From CALXVA01 sp964587175 (GTDB lineage: Bacteria; Bacillota; Clostridia; TANB77; CAG-508), in NCBI GenBank assembly GCA_964587175.1, contig CAZPKK010000001.1, positions 1-64,000 on the forward strand: a stretch of DNA of 64,000 nucleotides. The letters run 5' to 3'. Shown here one piece after another: positions 27,701 through 36,701 of the stretch; the first letter of the stretch is position 1, and every line of letters begins with the position of its first letter. Both the position numbers and the translations under genes were made by a program. Below the pieces are notes generated by a model that made no database searches, was not told the DNA's origin, and saw only the letters and a program-made list of their open reading frames with translations.

Positions 27701-29808
27701 GTCACTTCGTTTTCATTTGTATAATCAAGAGTAATTTCTCCTGTTCCACTAGGTGTTAACATTTCCAATGTTAAATCTACATTTAGAGTAATTATTGCTC
27801 CTTTATATTCTGCATCTATTGTATAATCTGTTTGTGTTCCACTTAATACAATATTTATAACTTGTCTTCCATTTTCTTCTACTACTTCTGAACTTTCTAT
27901 TATAAGTCCATTTGCTAATACTATATTTGTGCTCTTTAAGTTTACACTCTCAATCTCAGCTGGTAATGTTATCTTTAATGTTGGATTTTCAAATAATGCA
28001 TTATATACACTTGAAGTGTCAAGTACTGCTCTTATTTCTACATTTTCATTTGTAAGAACTGTTGTTAAATCTGTTTTACTTAATTCTAAGTTTACTACTG
28101 TTTCAGGTTCTTCTAGTGACATTTCTTTTGTGACTGTGAATGTTGTTGTGTTTGTATTTCCTTTTAAATATGCTCTCATTTTTTCAAATGTTTGCATTTG
28201 TGCTAATGTGTAAGAATCATTCCCATTTAATGCTTTTGTAATTGTTATTTCTAATTGTCCCTCTGTGATAGGTGCTGAAGTTTCTATCGTTATTTGATTT
28301 CTATCATTTTCACTAATATCTAATATATATTTTCCTTCTTCTAATGTAGAGTCTTTGTTTATTACTCCAAGTTCTTTTCCAAAAAAGTCTGTTATTGTAA
28401 TTGTTCCATCTTCTCCAAGTATCTTGTTAAATATTTCTTGGCTAATCTCTACTCTTTTATTGTAAGCTAGATTAACTTCTGATGCTCCTGCCGAAATTGT
28501 TTCTCCATCTATTTCCGCAATGCCACTTACCATTCCAACTGTTGTTGTATATTCTTGATCATCTTCATTTACAAAAGCATCATATCCCTGTGTAAATGAG
28601 ATGTAATCAATTATCTCTGAATTATATATATTTGCTGTATAGGTTGTTTTATATTCAGTTTCTATTTTATCTTCTCTATCATAGTTTGCATATATATAAC
28701 CTTTACCAATTTTGTTTGTAAGGTTCATATTAAAATCTGTTATTGCTCCTTCACTTTCTGTGAAGCTCGCTTCTACTTCTGTTGACTCAGTAACTGTTAC
28801 ATTTGTGCTATTATATACTTCTATATTTGCATTTACTGTTACAGCTACTTCTATTTCATTTTCGTTTGCATATTCATAAATTTCTAGGCCATCAAAAATA
28901 TATGTAACATAATATTCATCTGTTACATTCTTTTTCCAAGAAATGCTATCTGCTAAATTAGCTGTACTTATTGTAACTATACCTTCTTCTGCATCATATG
29001 AATAATTTTCTGTTGTGAAGTTTAGGCCATCTGTTTCTCCATTTGTAGCTTCAAGTTTTGTTGATATTACTTTTACATATGATGGTAATGTTCCATCTAT
29101 TGTTGGAGCATTTACTTCTATATTAGTAGTCTTAATTGGTAAAGCACTATCTGCAATACTTGAATTTATTTTTGTTTGTACTAGTACCCCATAACTTTCT
29201 CCTGTAGCATATGGCACAAATTTTGTAGCTTCAGCTGTAAGTTCTACTTCTGCAGTTCCGCTCCAAGCAAGTTTATTGATTACTTCTTTTTCTACCGATT
29301 TTTCGTTTCCATTACCATCTACATATGTTCCTGTAAATTTAGTTGTAGTCTCTTTATTAAAGTAATCTAATGATACATAGTCTCCTTCTAATATTTCTAT
29401 TGGAAGCTCTATTGTTATATCTGAACCATTATTTATTTTGTTCAATACAATTATATTGGTTTCTGTATTAATACTTTGAATATTCTCATTGGATATTTCT
29501 TCTTTAATTTTAAAATTATTATTTTGGAATTCTATTGTTCCATTTTCTAAATATCCTGCATTTTCTACGCTTATTCTTATGTATAGGATTGCACTTTCAG
29601 AATCTATATCAAATGTAGCATTGTGCGTTCCTCCATAAAAATATGAATTAAATTCCACATTTCTCTGATTTGTTTCAGAGTCCTGTTTGTTTAATTCCTC
29701 ATCACTTAATGCATATGCAATTGTGTATTCTCCTAATATTAAGAGATTTGCACTCATTAGAGTAATAACTAAAAATAATGCAACTATTCTTTTTACTAGC
29801 TTGTTCAT
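24781..29808 (-). CDS. giant surface protein with DUF11/CARDB-like repeats and an SdrD_B module
   Basis: 1675 aa from the ATG at 29808, which follows TTGGAGGTTGTTT; the open frame extends upstream but has no ribosome site there. Signal peptide at about residues 5-35. The body is a string of beta-sandwich domains: several DUF11/CARDB-type modules (for example VTNVGEVDATNVELSSTAP and ITNIGDTDARNLVITDTLP), one SdrD_B module (ISGTAWIDTNMDGKRDSSEQ) and a final DUF11 (VTNEGTVSGYANKIVDYLPD). A C-terminal helix (IIIYTGIALVVIAIIGFGAY) and Lys/Arg tail anchor it. No sortase motif. First gene of a two-gene operon with the thioester-type protein; together they likely form a stalk and adhesive surface layer. 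Confidence 0.87.
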   Translation of the reverse strand: MNKLVKRIVALFLVITLMSANLLILGEYTIAYALSDEELNKQDSETNQRNVEFNSYFYGGTHNATFDIDSESAILYIRISVENAGYLENGTIEFQNNNFKIKEEISNENIQSINTETNIIVLNKINNGSDITIELPIEILEGDYVSLDYFNKETTTKFTGTYVDGNGNEKSVEKEVINKLAWSGTAEVELTAEATKFVPYATGESYGVLVQTKINSSIADSALPIKTTNIEVNAPTIDGTLPSYVKVISTKLEATNGETDGLNFTTENYSYDAEEGIVTISTANLADSISWKKNVTDEYYVTYIFDGLEIYEYANENEIEVAVTVNANIEVYNSTNVTVTESTEVEASFTESEGAITDFNMNLTNKIGKGYIYANYDREDKIETEYKTTYTANIYNSEIIDYISFTQGYDAFVNEDDQEYTTTVGMVSGIAEIDGETISAGASEVNLAYNKRVEISQEIFNKILGEDGTITITDFFGKELGVINKDSTLEEGKYILDISENDRNQITIETSAPITEGQLEITITKALNGNDSYTLAQMQTFEKMRAYLKGNTNTTTFTVTKEMSLEEPETVVNLELSKTDLTTVLTNENVEIRAVLDTSSVYNALFENPTLKITLPAEIESVNLKSTNIVLANGLIIESSEVVEENGRQVINIVLSGTQTDYTIDAEYKGAIITLNVDLTLEMLTPSGTGEITLDYTNENEVTTNAEGTVKESVNFVAPSGVVAASGISNYKDGASDILTISDEAETVEIDTYSDSRTVKISASVINNYDNNISNVVILGRIPAEGNTNIDSETELGSTFTMPLSSAIALSGIDEEGYTIYYSDSENATSDLEDSSNSWSETATTASRSYLIVLDDDYEMESGEKIDFEYEVELPEQLSNNNNSYAVYKVYYDNDSEIGTMEENKLSATIGLSTGTGPELEVSIAPTVDVIREGQIVKIKATITNVGEVDATNVELSSTAPEFLTFVDYAPGSGFYDDEEETKSISIGTIGAGETVEISYYIQIDDYVQIEEDYNETDDTPYVETYPVDIVYQVTVTADDLEEGITADYTFSVEDGKIAFYIYNDVGENDIIQNGMTVTYSIQMINIAYNGESLNNVVLTLQLPQGTTFVSGVVRDSWTSTDSISDGFIYEDTTNTLIINVGTLELQKYVEFQLTIDDYQEDLSIIATATADDTETHYSNAIDNETGTPELEISELTTSPRYVPEGEEVTYELTITNIGDTDARNLVITDTLPSELTFVEATYTYSTGETVTVSNLTDGVLQIQLTRLTAGASIVVTVTAQAGLLPSTDDVTIENKMTVSANNFEAVETNTVTNIIEYNSSLHNGGSENPNNRYKISGTAWIDTNMDGKRDSSEQTIPDMEVMLLSEDGTTVIADADTGEEKITTTSSSGTYEFDNLPNGNYLVVFLYDSSTYTLTDYQKSGVDESFNSDAIEINITIDGERRIAAITDVITVNGANVRDIDIGLYTSERFDLSLDKYVSKITVTTNTSGTTEYDFGEQQVAMVQVRERNVGYSSAVIEYKIVVTNEGTVSGYANKIVDYLPDGVTFNSELNTDWYLSDNGNIYNASLANDRIEPGETREISLIVNVNITEDLIFSTLTNTAEIYESYNELALQDIDSSAGNQVSGEDDMSVAEVVLAITTGNEIIIYTGIALVVIAIIGFGAYEIKKRVLNKKV

Positions 29809-30218
29809 AAACAACCTCCAATTATTTTTTTTATAACATATAAATATATTATACGACATTTTTATTGTTTTTTCAACACTTTTACGTTTTTTCCAAAACT
29901 TTTTATGTAGATTTTCCATAAGTTTCCTACATATGTAAATATTACTGTTGAAAAAACATTTATACAACATATTAAACTTATTTTAACATTTTTTTGCTAA
30001 TTTTCAACATCTTTATAATAGTAAGTTTTTCCATACGTTTACTTTAACTTACGGAAATTCATTTTAGAACCAAATATTAAGTTTATGTTACATTTTTTTT
30101 ACTATTTTACATAGCACTATAAAAGTTTTTATATTGATTTTATATCTTTGTAACCTTTTTTATTAATTTGCATATTATATTATAGTTATTACTTCATATA
30201 TTATAACGAGGTGAGTTT
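29809..30218. other. divergent intergenic region upstream of surface protein operon
   Basis: 410 nt of very AT-rich DNA. Besides the promoter at 29848-29876 it holds a second possible minus-strand promoter (TTGAAA, 16 nt, TAAAAT around 29980-30010) and the leader of a small plus-strand gene with GAGGTGAG at 30209-30216. Confidence 0.5.
29848..29876 (-). promoter_or_regulatory. promoter of the surface protein operon
   Basis: Minus-strand TTGAAA (29871-29876), 17-nt spacer, TATAAT (29848-29853), about 40 nt upstream of the start codon of the 1675-aa protein. Confidence 0.65.
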
Positions 30219-30377
30219 ATGAGTAATCAAAATAAAAATATGGATATGGCACAACTAATGACATTGCTTTCTAAAATGGATAAAAAGGATTTAGAACAAG
30301 GGATAAATAAAATAAGCAATTTATTAAAAAATAAAGATACAAATCAAATTATAAATGAAATAAAAAAAGAAAAATAG
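30219..30377 (+). CDS. small acidic/basic helical protein, unknown
   Basis: 52 aa, beginning MSNQNKNMDMAQLMTLLSKM and ending NEIKKEK. Good ribosome binding site (CGAGGTGAG, 5 nt before ATG). The MDKKDLEQGINKISNLL segment predicts a single amphipathic helix. Its C-terminal LLKNKD echoes MLKNKD in the following gene, hinting at related N-terminal modules. First of three consecutive plus-strand genes (30219, 30447, 30820) that look like an operon. No family recognised. Confidence 0.65.
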   Translation: MSNQNKNMDMAQLMTLLSKMDKKDLEQGINKISNLLKNKDTNQIINEIKKEK

Positions 30378-30446
30378 TATATTACTTTTTTATTGTTCTT
30401 GGATATTATTAAAGTTTTGTAAGGGTATTAATTAGGAGGAATGTCT

Positions 30447-30830
30447 ATGAACGAAAACGATATGAATAATTTAATGAATCAATTCAGCCAAATGTTAAAA
30501 AATAAAGATATCCCTAGTGAATTAAAAAACATTGTCAATAATTTAAAGAATTCTTCTGAAAGTAATAATGATAACAATATTAATGATTCTTCCTGTGATA
30601 ACAATACTTCTTTTGATATTGATATTGATACAATTTTAAAAATGAAGCAAATTATGGATTCAATGAATTCAAATAAGGATGATCCAAGAACAAATTTATT
30701 ACTTTCATTAAAACCATATTTGAAGGAAAGTAGGAAACAAAAAGTAGATCAGTACATAAAGCTTTTTGGTATGGGAAAAGCTTTTGAAACTCTTAGTTCC
30801 CTAGCTGGTGAGAATAAAAATGATGTATAG
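30447..30830 (+). CDS. conserved hypothetical protein, second of a three-gene set
   Basis: 127 aa. N-terminal amphipathic part (NDMNNLMNQFSQMLKNKDIP), an Asn/Asp/Ser-rich linker (about 38-62), then a compact C-terminal domain (about 65-125) with DPRTNLLLSLKPYLKESRK and KLFGMGKAFETL, which looks like the conserved part. ATG at 30447 is 7 nt after AGGAGG; the ATG at 30441 is too close. No membrane segment. Overlaps the start of the next gene, so the two are translationally coupled. I recognise this arrangement as recurring in clostridia but know of no function. Confidence 0.7.
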   Translation: MNENDMNNLMNQFSQMLKNKDIPSELKNIVNNLKNSSESNNDNNINDSSCDNNTSFDIDIDTILKMKQIMDSMNSNKDDPRTNLLLSLKPYLKESRKQKVDQYIKLFGMGKAFETLSSLAGENKNDV

Positions 30831-31245
30831 TTTTCCTTTTTTTCCGCACTTTTATACTAGGCCATACTATCATTATCCACAAAGCAGTACAGGAAATGTT
30901 AATTATAGTAATGTAGCAGATAAAAATTTTAGTAATAATATAATTTCTAATAAAACTTCTCCAAATGATATTAATAATAAGAAGAATAATTTTTCAAAAA
31001 ATTATCTTTATAATAAGATAATTCATAAAAACTTTTCAAAGGGTGCAAATTTCTCTGGTACACTCGAGAATACAAAGAGTCAAAATTCTGAATCTGTTAA
31101 AACTGAAGATGCCATATTTGAAATTTTTGGAATTAAACTACATTATGATGACATTTTATTGATTTGTTTGATCTTCTTTCTTTATAAAGAGGGAGTAAAA
31201 GATGAATTTTTATTTTTAGTGTTGATTTTGTTGCTAATAAGTTAA
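30820..31245 (+). CDS. small membrane protein, third of a three-gene set
   Basis: About 141 aa. N-terminus is aromatic and Pro-rich (SFPFFPHFYTRPYYHYPQ), the middle is Asn/Lys/Ser-rich and low-complexity, and the C-terminus has a hydrophobic stretch (about 105-141: YDDILLICLIFFLYKEGV then DEFLFLVLILLLIS) that is probably one hairpin or two short membrane helices. The start ATG lies inside the last codons of the upstream gene. Small spore- or membrane-associated protein is plausible, but this is inference from composition only. Confidence 0.65.
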   Translation: MMYSFPFFPHFYTRPYYHYPQSSTGNVNYSNVADKNFSNNIISNKTSPNDINNKKNNFSKNYLYNKIIHKNFSKGANFSGTLENTKSQNSESVKTEDAIFEIFGIKLHYDDILLICLIFFLYKEGVKDEFLFLVLILLLIS

Positions 31246-31305
31246 GATTAAGCAAAGGTGGAACGATAAAACGAGGCTGCTGAAAAAGTAGCTAGACATT
31301 AGCTC

Positions 31306-31346
31306 TCAAAAAATCGTGAATTAGAAAAATCTTTTCCAATTCACGA
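31306..31346 (+). terminator. terminator after the three-gene set
   Basis: AAATCGTGAATTAGAAAA pairs with TTTTCCAATTCACGATTT around a TC-rich loop, followed by T-rich sequence at 31347-31361. Works for the plus-strand operon; may be bidirectional as minC ends close by. Confidence 0.7.
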
Positions 31347-31418
31347 TTTATATATTTTTCTAATAAAAACATAAAATATATGGATTATATTTATCCATTA
31401 TTTAAATCTTTTTCTGTT

Positions 31419-32036
31419 TTACTCTAATATTAATTCATCTTTATCATTTATGTAAGCAGATGTTCTTACTTTATGAATATCTCCTTCTTCTTTTTCTATT
31501 TCTTTTACAATATCTGCTATTCTTATTTGAACCGCTTCTATGTCTACCGCTTCAATAATTGCATCTTTATTGCCTTTTGCACCAGCATGAGCTAACCCTC
31601 TTAGAATTCCAAGTACTACTATATTTTCTCCTGCAATTACTTCTGCTCCTGCATTAACATCTCCGATTATTACCAAACTTCCTTCAAATTCCAACCTTTG
31701 ACCAGATCTTAACGAACCTTTGTGAAATTTTGTTTCTGAAGTTGCAACTTCTTTATAAAAGGTCTTCTTTATTCCATGTAATCCTAATACCTTAGGACTA
31801 TCAAAGTCTATTTGCACATCTAGAAATCTTTTAATAATCGATTGTATCTCATCCATCTCTCTGTTTTTTAATATTTTCCCTGTGATTAATATTGGTGTTT
31901 TGTCATCTTTGTATAAATTCTTTAGCTCCAGAATTTTTTTCCTTAAAGCTGCCATAATCTCTTTTTGTTCTGCATTTTCCTCTACTTTTATTACTACTTG
32001 ATTTTTTTTCATATTAATGCTAATACAATTATTCAT
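31419..32036 (-). CDS. minC: septum site-determining protein MinC
   Basis: 205 aa. MinC inhibits FtsZ assembly away from mid-cell. The N-terminal domain (about 1-100) is diverged; the C-terminal MinC_C beta-helix (about 105-180) is clear: GSLRSGQRLEFEGSLVIIGD, AGAEVIAGENIVVLGILRG and AHAGAKGN. The ATG at 32036 follows GGAGGTT; the upstream ATG lies before the ribosome site. Last gene of the mre/mrd cluster in this window. minD and minE do not follow; the next genes lie on the other strand. Confidence 0.9.
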   Translation of the reverse strand: MNNCISINMKKNQVVIKVEENAEQKEIMAALRKKILELKNLYKDDKTPILITGKILKNREMDEIQSIIKRFLDVQIDFDSPKVLGLHGIKKTFYKEVATSETKFHKGSLRSGQRLEFEGSLVIIGDVNAGAEVIAGENIVVLGILRGLAHAGAKGNKDAIIEAVDIEAVQIRIADIVKEIEKEEGDIHKVRTSAYINDKDELILE

Positions 32037-32088
32037 TTTAACCTCCATCCAGACTAATTTAGCTCTAGCAAAATTTTATTAAATAGTT

Positions 32089-34164
32089 TTATCTAACACT
32101 TTCTATGCTTGACTCAGCTGTTTTATCTTCTGTTATTTCTTCTGAATTCACGCCAAAATATTCCTCTATTATTTGTTTTGCAGTATAAGCAGTATATCCT
32201 CCTGAGCCTCCTCCTTCGATAACTACAACCACTGCTATTTCTGGATTATCATATGGGGCAAATCCAGCAAACCATGCATGAACTATGTTTTCATCTGACG
32301 TTTGAGCAGAACCTGTTTTTCCTGCTATCACAATATCTAAATCTGTAAAATATGAATAAGCAGTTCCCCCTGATTCGCTTGTAACTCCTTTCATTCCTGC
32401 TCTTATAGCTTCTAGATATTCTTCTGGTATATCTAAATCTCCCTCAAGCTCATTTGTAGTTCCTAATTTTTCACTTACAAAACTTTCAATTTCCTCTTCA
32501 GAAACTTCTGTACCATCAGGATTAATTATAGATTTTATTATACTTACATCAATGTTTTTTCCGCCATTTGCTATCATGCTTATATATTTTGCCATTTGTA
32601 ATGGTGTAAATTCATTAAAGCTTTGCCCTATTGATGCAGATAATGTATCTGCCAAATACCAGGTATAATTTATACTTTCTGCATATTCTGTGCTAGCAAG
32701 CGTTCCTGAAGATTCTCCTGTTAGTTCTATTCCTGTTCTTTTTCCAAGTCCATATTTAGAAGCATATTCTGCTATTGTATCTATTCCCAAATCATATCCC
32801 ATTTCATAAAAGAAATAGTTACATGAATATTTTAAAGCTTGACTAACATTTAAATATCCATGTCCCCTTCCATAACTTCTGTAATACCAACATACTGGAT
32901 TATAGCTATATGGATATACACCCGTATCATTTATTCTGGTAGTAGTAGTTATGGTTCCTGTAGCTAAAGCAGCTGTAGCTACTGCCATTTTAAATGTAGA
33001 TCCTGGTGGGTATGAAGCACTTATTGCCCTATTTGTATATCTTCCACTATTATCTTCTGCATATTCTTCAGAAAATTTTTCTGGGTTATAATCTGGGTAG
33101 CTTGCCATGGCTAATACTTCTCCTGTATTAACATCTAAAACTACTACGGCTCCTGCAGTTGCATCATACTCATCCCCATAAACTCCGTCTGCAATATCTT
33201 TAATATTTTGCTCTAATGCATCTTCTGCAACTTGTTGCAAATTCGCATCTATTGTTAATACAACATCTGAGCCTGCAACTGCTTCTTCTGAAATATATTC
33301 ACTAGTAATTGCTCCATCTACTGTCATATCAACTTGTTTTATTCCATCTGTACCTTTTAGATATTCTTCTAAAACATATTGAATTCCATCTTTTCCTATT
33401 ATGTCATCACTATTATATGTATCTTTTCGTGTTTCGTATTCTGTTTCGCTTATAGCTCCAACATATCCTAAAACATGTGAGGCTAGATTTTCAGATGTAT
33501 ATGAGACTGTTGGTTCTATTGTAACATTCATTCCTGATAGCTTTGCATTTTGTTCTCTAATTTGTACTGCTGAGGTATCACTTATATTGTCTGCTATTTT
33601 TACTGACCTTGTGCTACTATATCCATTCCTTGTAATTTCATATCTTACTGCCATAATTTTTCTTGCAATACTGTCATCTTCTTCTGAAATTTCGTATTTT
33701 TCTTTTAAATAATTAAATGCCTCTTCTGCTGTATAATTTTCGTCTATTCCATTATTTGTTTTCCAATTTTCTTGTTCCTCTTCTGTGGATTGGGTGAATT
33801 CAAATGGGTTAACGGTTATTGGTAAATTATCTATAAACTTGTCTTCATTTGCTTCTAGTATTTCTATAAATTTTTTTATGGATTCATTTAAAGTTGCATC
33901 ATCTACTTTTGTACTATATATTTCAACCCCATATTCTGTACCAGTAGTGACAAGTTCTACTCCTGTTCTGTCTTTTATTGAGCCTCTTGCAGCCTTCAGG
34001 GTAGTTTCTCTAGTAAGTCTTGAGTTGGACTCTTCTCTATATTCTGCTCCATGTATAATTTGTAGATTAAATAATTGTACAATTAATATTATTCCTGTTA
34101 TGTATACAATTGTAGTGAGCATATTATATCTAAGTCTTCCATCTCTATTTTTCTCTTTTCCCAA
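32089..34164 (-). CDS. mrdA: penicillin-binding protein 2 (elongasome transpeptidase)
   Basis: 691-aa class B PBP that cross-links peptidoglycan during cell elongation. N-terminal membrane anchor (about 15-35), dimerisation domain with EEYRE...RLTRETTLKAARGSIKDR, and transpeptidase domain with SxxK (SYPPGSTFKMA), SxN (KYSCNYFF) and KTG (IAGKTGSAQT) motifs. TTG start, 8 nt after GGTGG. Transcribed with mreBCD, the usual clostridial arrangement for rod-shape maintenance. Confidence 0.93.
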   Translation of the reverse strand: MGKEKNRDGRLRYNMLTTIVYITGIILIVQLFNLQIIHGAEYREESNSRLTRETTLKAARGSIKDRTGVELVTTGTEYGVEIYSTKVDDATLNESIKKFIEILEANEDKFIDNLPITVNPFEFTQSTEEEQENWKTNNGIDENYTAEEAFNYLKEKYEISEEDDSIARKIMAVRYEITRNGYSSTRSVKIADNISDTSAVQIREQNAKLSGMNVTIEPTVSYTSENLASHVLGYVGAISETEYETRKDTYNSDDIIGKDGIQYVLEEYLKGTDGIKQVDMTVDGAITSEYISEEAVAGSDVVLTIDANLQQVAEDALEQNIKDIADGVYGDEYDATAGAVVVLDVNTGEVLAMASYPDYNPEKFSEEYAEDNSGRYTNRAISASYPPGSTFKMAVATAALATGTITTTTRINDTGVYPYSYNPVCWYYRSYGRGHGYLNVSQALKYSCNYFFYEMGYDLGIDTIAEYASKYGLGKRTGIELTGESSGTLASTEYAESINYTWYLADTLSASIGQSFNEFTPLQMAKYISMIANGGKNIDVSIIKSIINPDGTEVSEEEIESFVSEKLGTTNELEGDLDIPEEYLEAIRAGMKGVTSESGGTAYSYFTDLDIVIAGKTGSAQTSDENIVHAWFAGFAPYDNPEIAVVVVIEGGGSGGYTAYTAKQIIEEYFGVNSEEITEDKTAESSIESVR

Positions 34165-34227
34165 TTTTTCACCACCTTTTGTTTTTATATTATTAGCAAT
34201 AGTTTTATGTACTTATTTTTTATAGCT

Positions 34228-34761
34228 TTAAAAATATCGTGTTAATATGTTTCTAGTTTTAAATATTTCTTCCAAAGTTTTTCCTGCTTTTTGTATTAAT
34301 GTGTATAAGATAATAACAAGTATTAAGTTATATATTACTTCAATTAATAGAATTTTTGTAAAACTAAATATCTCTACATTCATTTCTAAAGTAATCACAT
34401 TAAATATGTAACATCCAACTTCATAGATTATTGTACTACCCGCCATCATTAGCATTATTGTTATTCTACTTTCTTTTGAAAAGTTTTTATCAAAATACTC
34501 TCCAATAAGTCCAACAAGTCCAAACATTATAGCAGATATTCCTATTTGCCTACCTATTACAACATCTATGTAGAATCCAAATATTATTCCAAAGATTAAT
34601 CCTAATTTTTTTCCTGCAAATAATCCTATAAAAAGTATATATATTACAAATAGATTTGGTTGTACTCCAGCTATAGTAAACCATGTAAAGAAATTAGACT
34701 GTATGAAATATGTAATAAAAAAGGTTAGTATTAATAGTATTATTGCTATAGTTTTTTTCAT
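34228..34761 (-). CDS. mreD: rod shape-determining protein MreD
   Basis: 177-aa membrane protein with five to six hydrophobic helices (ITYFIQSNFFTWFTIAGVQP at the start, then FGIIFGFYIDVVIG and SAIMFGLVGLIGEYF). Part of the MreBCD elongasome. Position between mreC and mrdA and the length fit the family, which is weakly conserved in sequence. Confidence 0.9.
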   Translation of the reverse strand: MKKTIAIILLILTFFITYFIQSNFFTWFTIAGVQPNLFVIYILFIGLFAGKKLGLIFGIIFGFYIDVVIGRQIGISAIMFGLVGLIGEYFDKNFSKESRITIMLMMAGSTIIYEVGCYIFNVITLEMNVEIFSFTKILLIEVIYNLILVIILYTLIQKAGKTLEEIFKTRNILTRYF

Positions 34762-34784
34762 ATCATGTCCCCATTCCTTTCACC

Positions 34785-35600
34785 TTAATTTGTTATTACT
34801 AATACAGTGTTAAGTTTTGTAAAATCAACTGCAGCCTCAACAATAGCATACCTGTCTGTTATATTGCTTGTTTCTACAACTTCTTTTATTGTTCCTATAT
34901 GTATTCCTTTAGGGTATATTCCTCCTATTCCTGAAGTTTCTACACTATCACCCTCTAAAACCACCGCATCAGTAGGTATAAAAGTGGCTTTCAATGTTGT
35001 TTTATCATCTAGTGTTCCCTGTACAATAATAGTATCATCTGTCGTACTTATTGTGCTTGTAACTGCTGTTGCTGTATCCACTATAGTTTGCACTGTTGCT
35101 GTATTATTTGTTACTGAAATAATATGTCCTACTAATCCACTATCTGCAATAACTGTCATTTCCTCCTCAACACCATCATCAGAACCTACATTTATAATTA
35201 TCGTACTACTATAGTTGCTAATATCTCTATTTATTACATCTGCTGGGATTGTAGAATAATCAGAATATTTTTCTTCTAGATTAAGATATTCTTTTAATGT
35301 TTCATTTTCTGCTTTAATAATTTCTAATTCTCTTAGAGATTGTTCTAATTCACTATTTGCTTCTTTTAACTCTTCATTTTCTTGTTTTAAAGTGTCCAAG
35401 TCTGCAAAGAAACTATCATTTCCAGAGATTTTATTCTTCAGATAAGTAAATCCATTTTGTATAGGCATAACAAAAATATTGCATATATTTTCTATATATG
35501 ACATTTGATCAATACTACTATTAGTAAACACTACTAATAATATTAATATTATGATTGTTATTATAATTCCTATAATTCCATGTTTCTTCTTTTTATACAT
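34785..35600 (-). CDS. mreC: rod shape-determining protein MreC
   Basis: 271 aa. Cytoplasmic basic start, single membrane helix (about 8-28), coiled coil (about 65-110, LKQENEELKEANSELEQSL) and two beta-barrel subdomains with VINRDISNYSSTIIINVGSDDGV and GVYPKG-like GIGGIYPKGIHIGTI. Scaffold connecting MreB with the periplasmic/wall-side synthases. Starts 7 nt after mreB ends. Confidence 0.93.
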   Translation of the reverse strand: MYKKKKHGIIGIIITIIILILLVVFTNSSIDQMSYIENICNIFVMPIQNGFTYLKNKISGNDSFFADLDTLKQENEELKEANSELEQSLRELEIIKAENETLKEYLNLEEKYSDYSTIPADVINRDISNYSSTIIINVGSDDGVEEEMTVIADSGLVGHIISVTNNTATVQTIVDTATAVTSTISTTDDTIIVQGTLDDKTTLKATFIPTDAVVLEGDSVETSGIGGIYPKGIHIGTIKEVVETSNITDRYAIVEAAVDFTKLNTVLVITN

Positions 35601-35607
35601 ATCTGCC

Positions 35608-36639
35608 CTACTTTCTCTTTCTCGAATTGATTAATACTGTTTTTAATCTTTCTAAATCTTCTAGTGTTTTTCCTGCTCCTTTTACCACACATTCAAGTGG
35701 ATCTTCGGCCACATACACTGGCATCTCTGTTCTTTCTGATATTAATTTATCCAAATTTTTTATTAATGCTCCTCCTCCAGAAAGTACTATTCCTTTTTCC
35801 ATTATATCAGATGATAATTCTGGTGGAGTTCTTTCTAAAGTTTGTTTAATTGTTTCTAGTATTTTATTTATCGATTCTTGTATGGCTTCTTGAACCTGAG
35901 TAGATGTGATTTTTACTGTTTGAGGAAGCCCTGTAGTTAAATCTCTACCACTAATCTCCATACTCATTTCTGTAACTAATGGCATTGCACAACCTATTTG
36001 TTTTTTCACATCCTCAGCTGTGGCTTCTCCTATCGCAAGATTCATTTCTTTTTTTACATAATTAACTATTTCTTCGTCTAATTCATCTCCCGCAATTCGT
36101 ATAGAATTACTTACTACCACTCCTCCAAGTGAGATAACTGCGACTTCTGTTGTTCCTCCACCTATATCTACTATTATGTTTCCACTTGGTTCTGCTATAT
36201 CTAGGCTTGCACCTATTGCTGCTGCCATAGGTTCTTCCATTAAATATACTTCTCTAGCTCCAGCCTGCAAAATTGCTTCTTCTACAGCTCTTTCTTCTAC
36301 CTCTGTAATACCTGATGGCACACCAACCACAACTCTAGTTCTTCCTATATTATATCTTTTATTAATTTTATATATAATATTTTTTAGCATAAGCTGTGTA
36401 GCCGTAAAGTCTGCGATAACTCCATCTTTTAGTGGTCTAACTGCTTTTATTTGCTCAGGAGTTCTGCCAAGCATTTCTTTTGCCTCATTACCTACAGCTA
36501 AAATTTTTTGTGTTTTTCTATCTATTGCTACAACAGATGGTTCATTTAAAACTATCCCTTTTCCTTTTAGTGTAACAAGTATGTTTGCAGTTCCCAAATC
36601 TATTCCTATGTCTTTTGAACCCCATCCAAAAAAACTCAT
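35608..36639 (-). CDS. mreB: rod shape-determining protein MreB (actin homologue)
   Basis: 343 aa. Actin-like ATPase that organises lateral wall synthesis. Phosphate-binding motifs: DIGIDLGTANILV, the IIVDIGGGTTEVAVISLGG block, and GIVLSGGGALIKNLD. N-terminal SFFGW is the usual membrane-binding start. GGAGGTTTTTTT precedes ATG. Normal length. Confidence 0.96.
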   Translation of the reverse strand: MSFFGWGSKDIGIDLGTANILVTLKGKGIVLNEPSVVAIDRKTQKILAVGNEAKEMLGRTPEQIKAVRPLKDGVIADFTATQLMLKNIIYKINKRYNIGRTRVVVGVPSGITEVEERAVEEAILQAGAREVYLMEEPMAAAIGASLDIAEPSGNIIVDIGGGTTEVAVISLGGVVVSNSIRIAGDELDEEIVNYVKKEMNLAIGEATAEDVKKQIGCAMPLVTEMSMEISGRDLTTGLPQTVKITSTQVQEAIQESINKILETIKQTLERTPPELSSDIMEKGIVLSGGGALIKNLDKLISERTEMPVYVAEDPLECVVKGAGKTLEDLERLKTVLINSRKRK

Positions 36640-36701
36640 AAAAAAACCTCCATTTGAATATTATATTACTAATATTTTCAAAATTTACCTTTAAAGAAAT
36701 A

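Noticed and set aside
20704..28213. Many plus-strand open frames opposite the two giant surface protein genes
   Set aside because: Leu/His/Tyr- or Ser/Val-rich shadows created by the coding bias of the minus-strand genes; none has a ribosome binding site.
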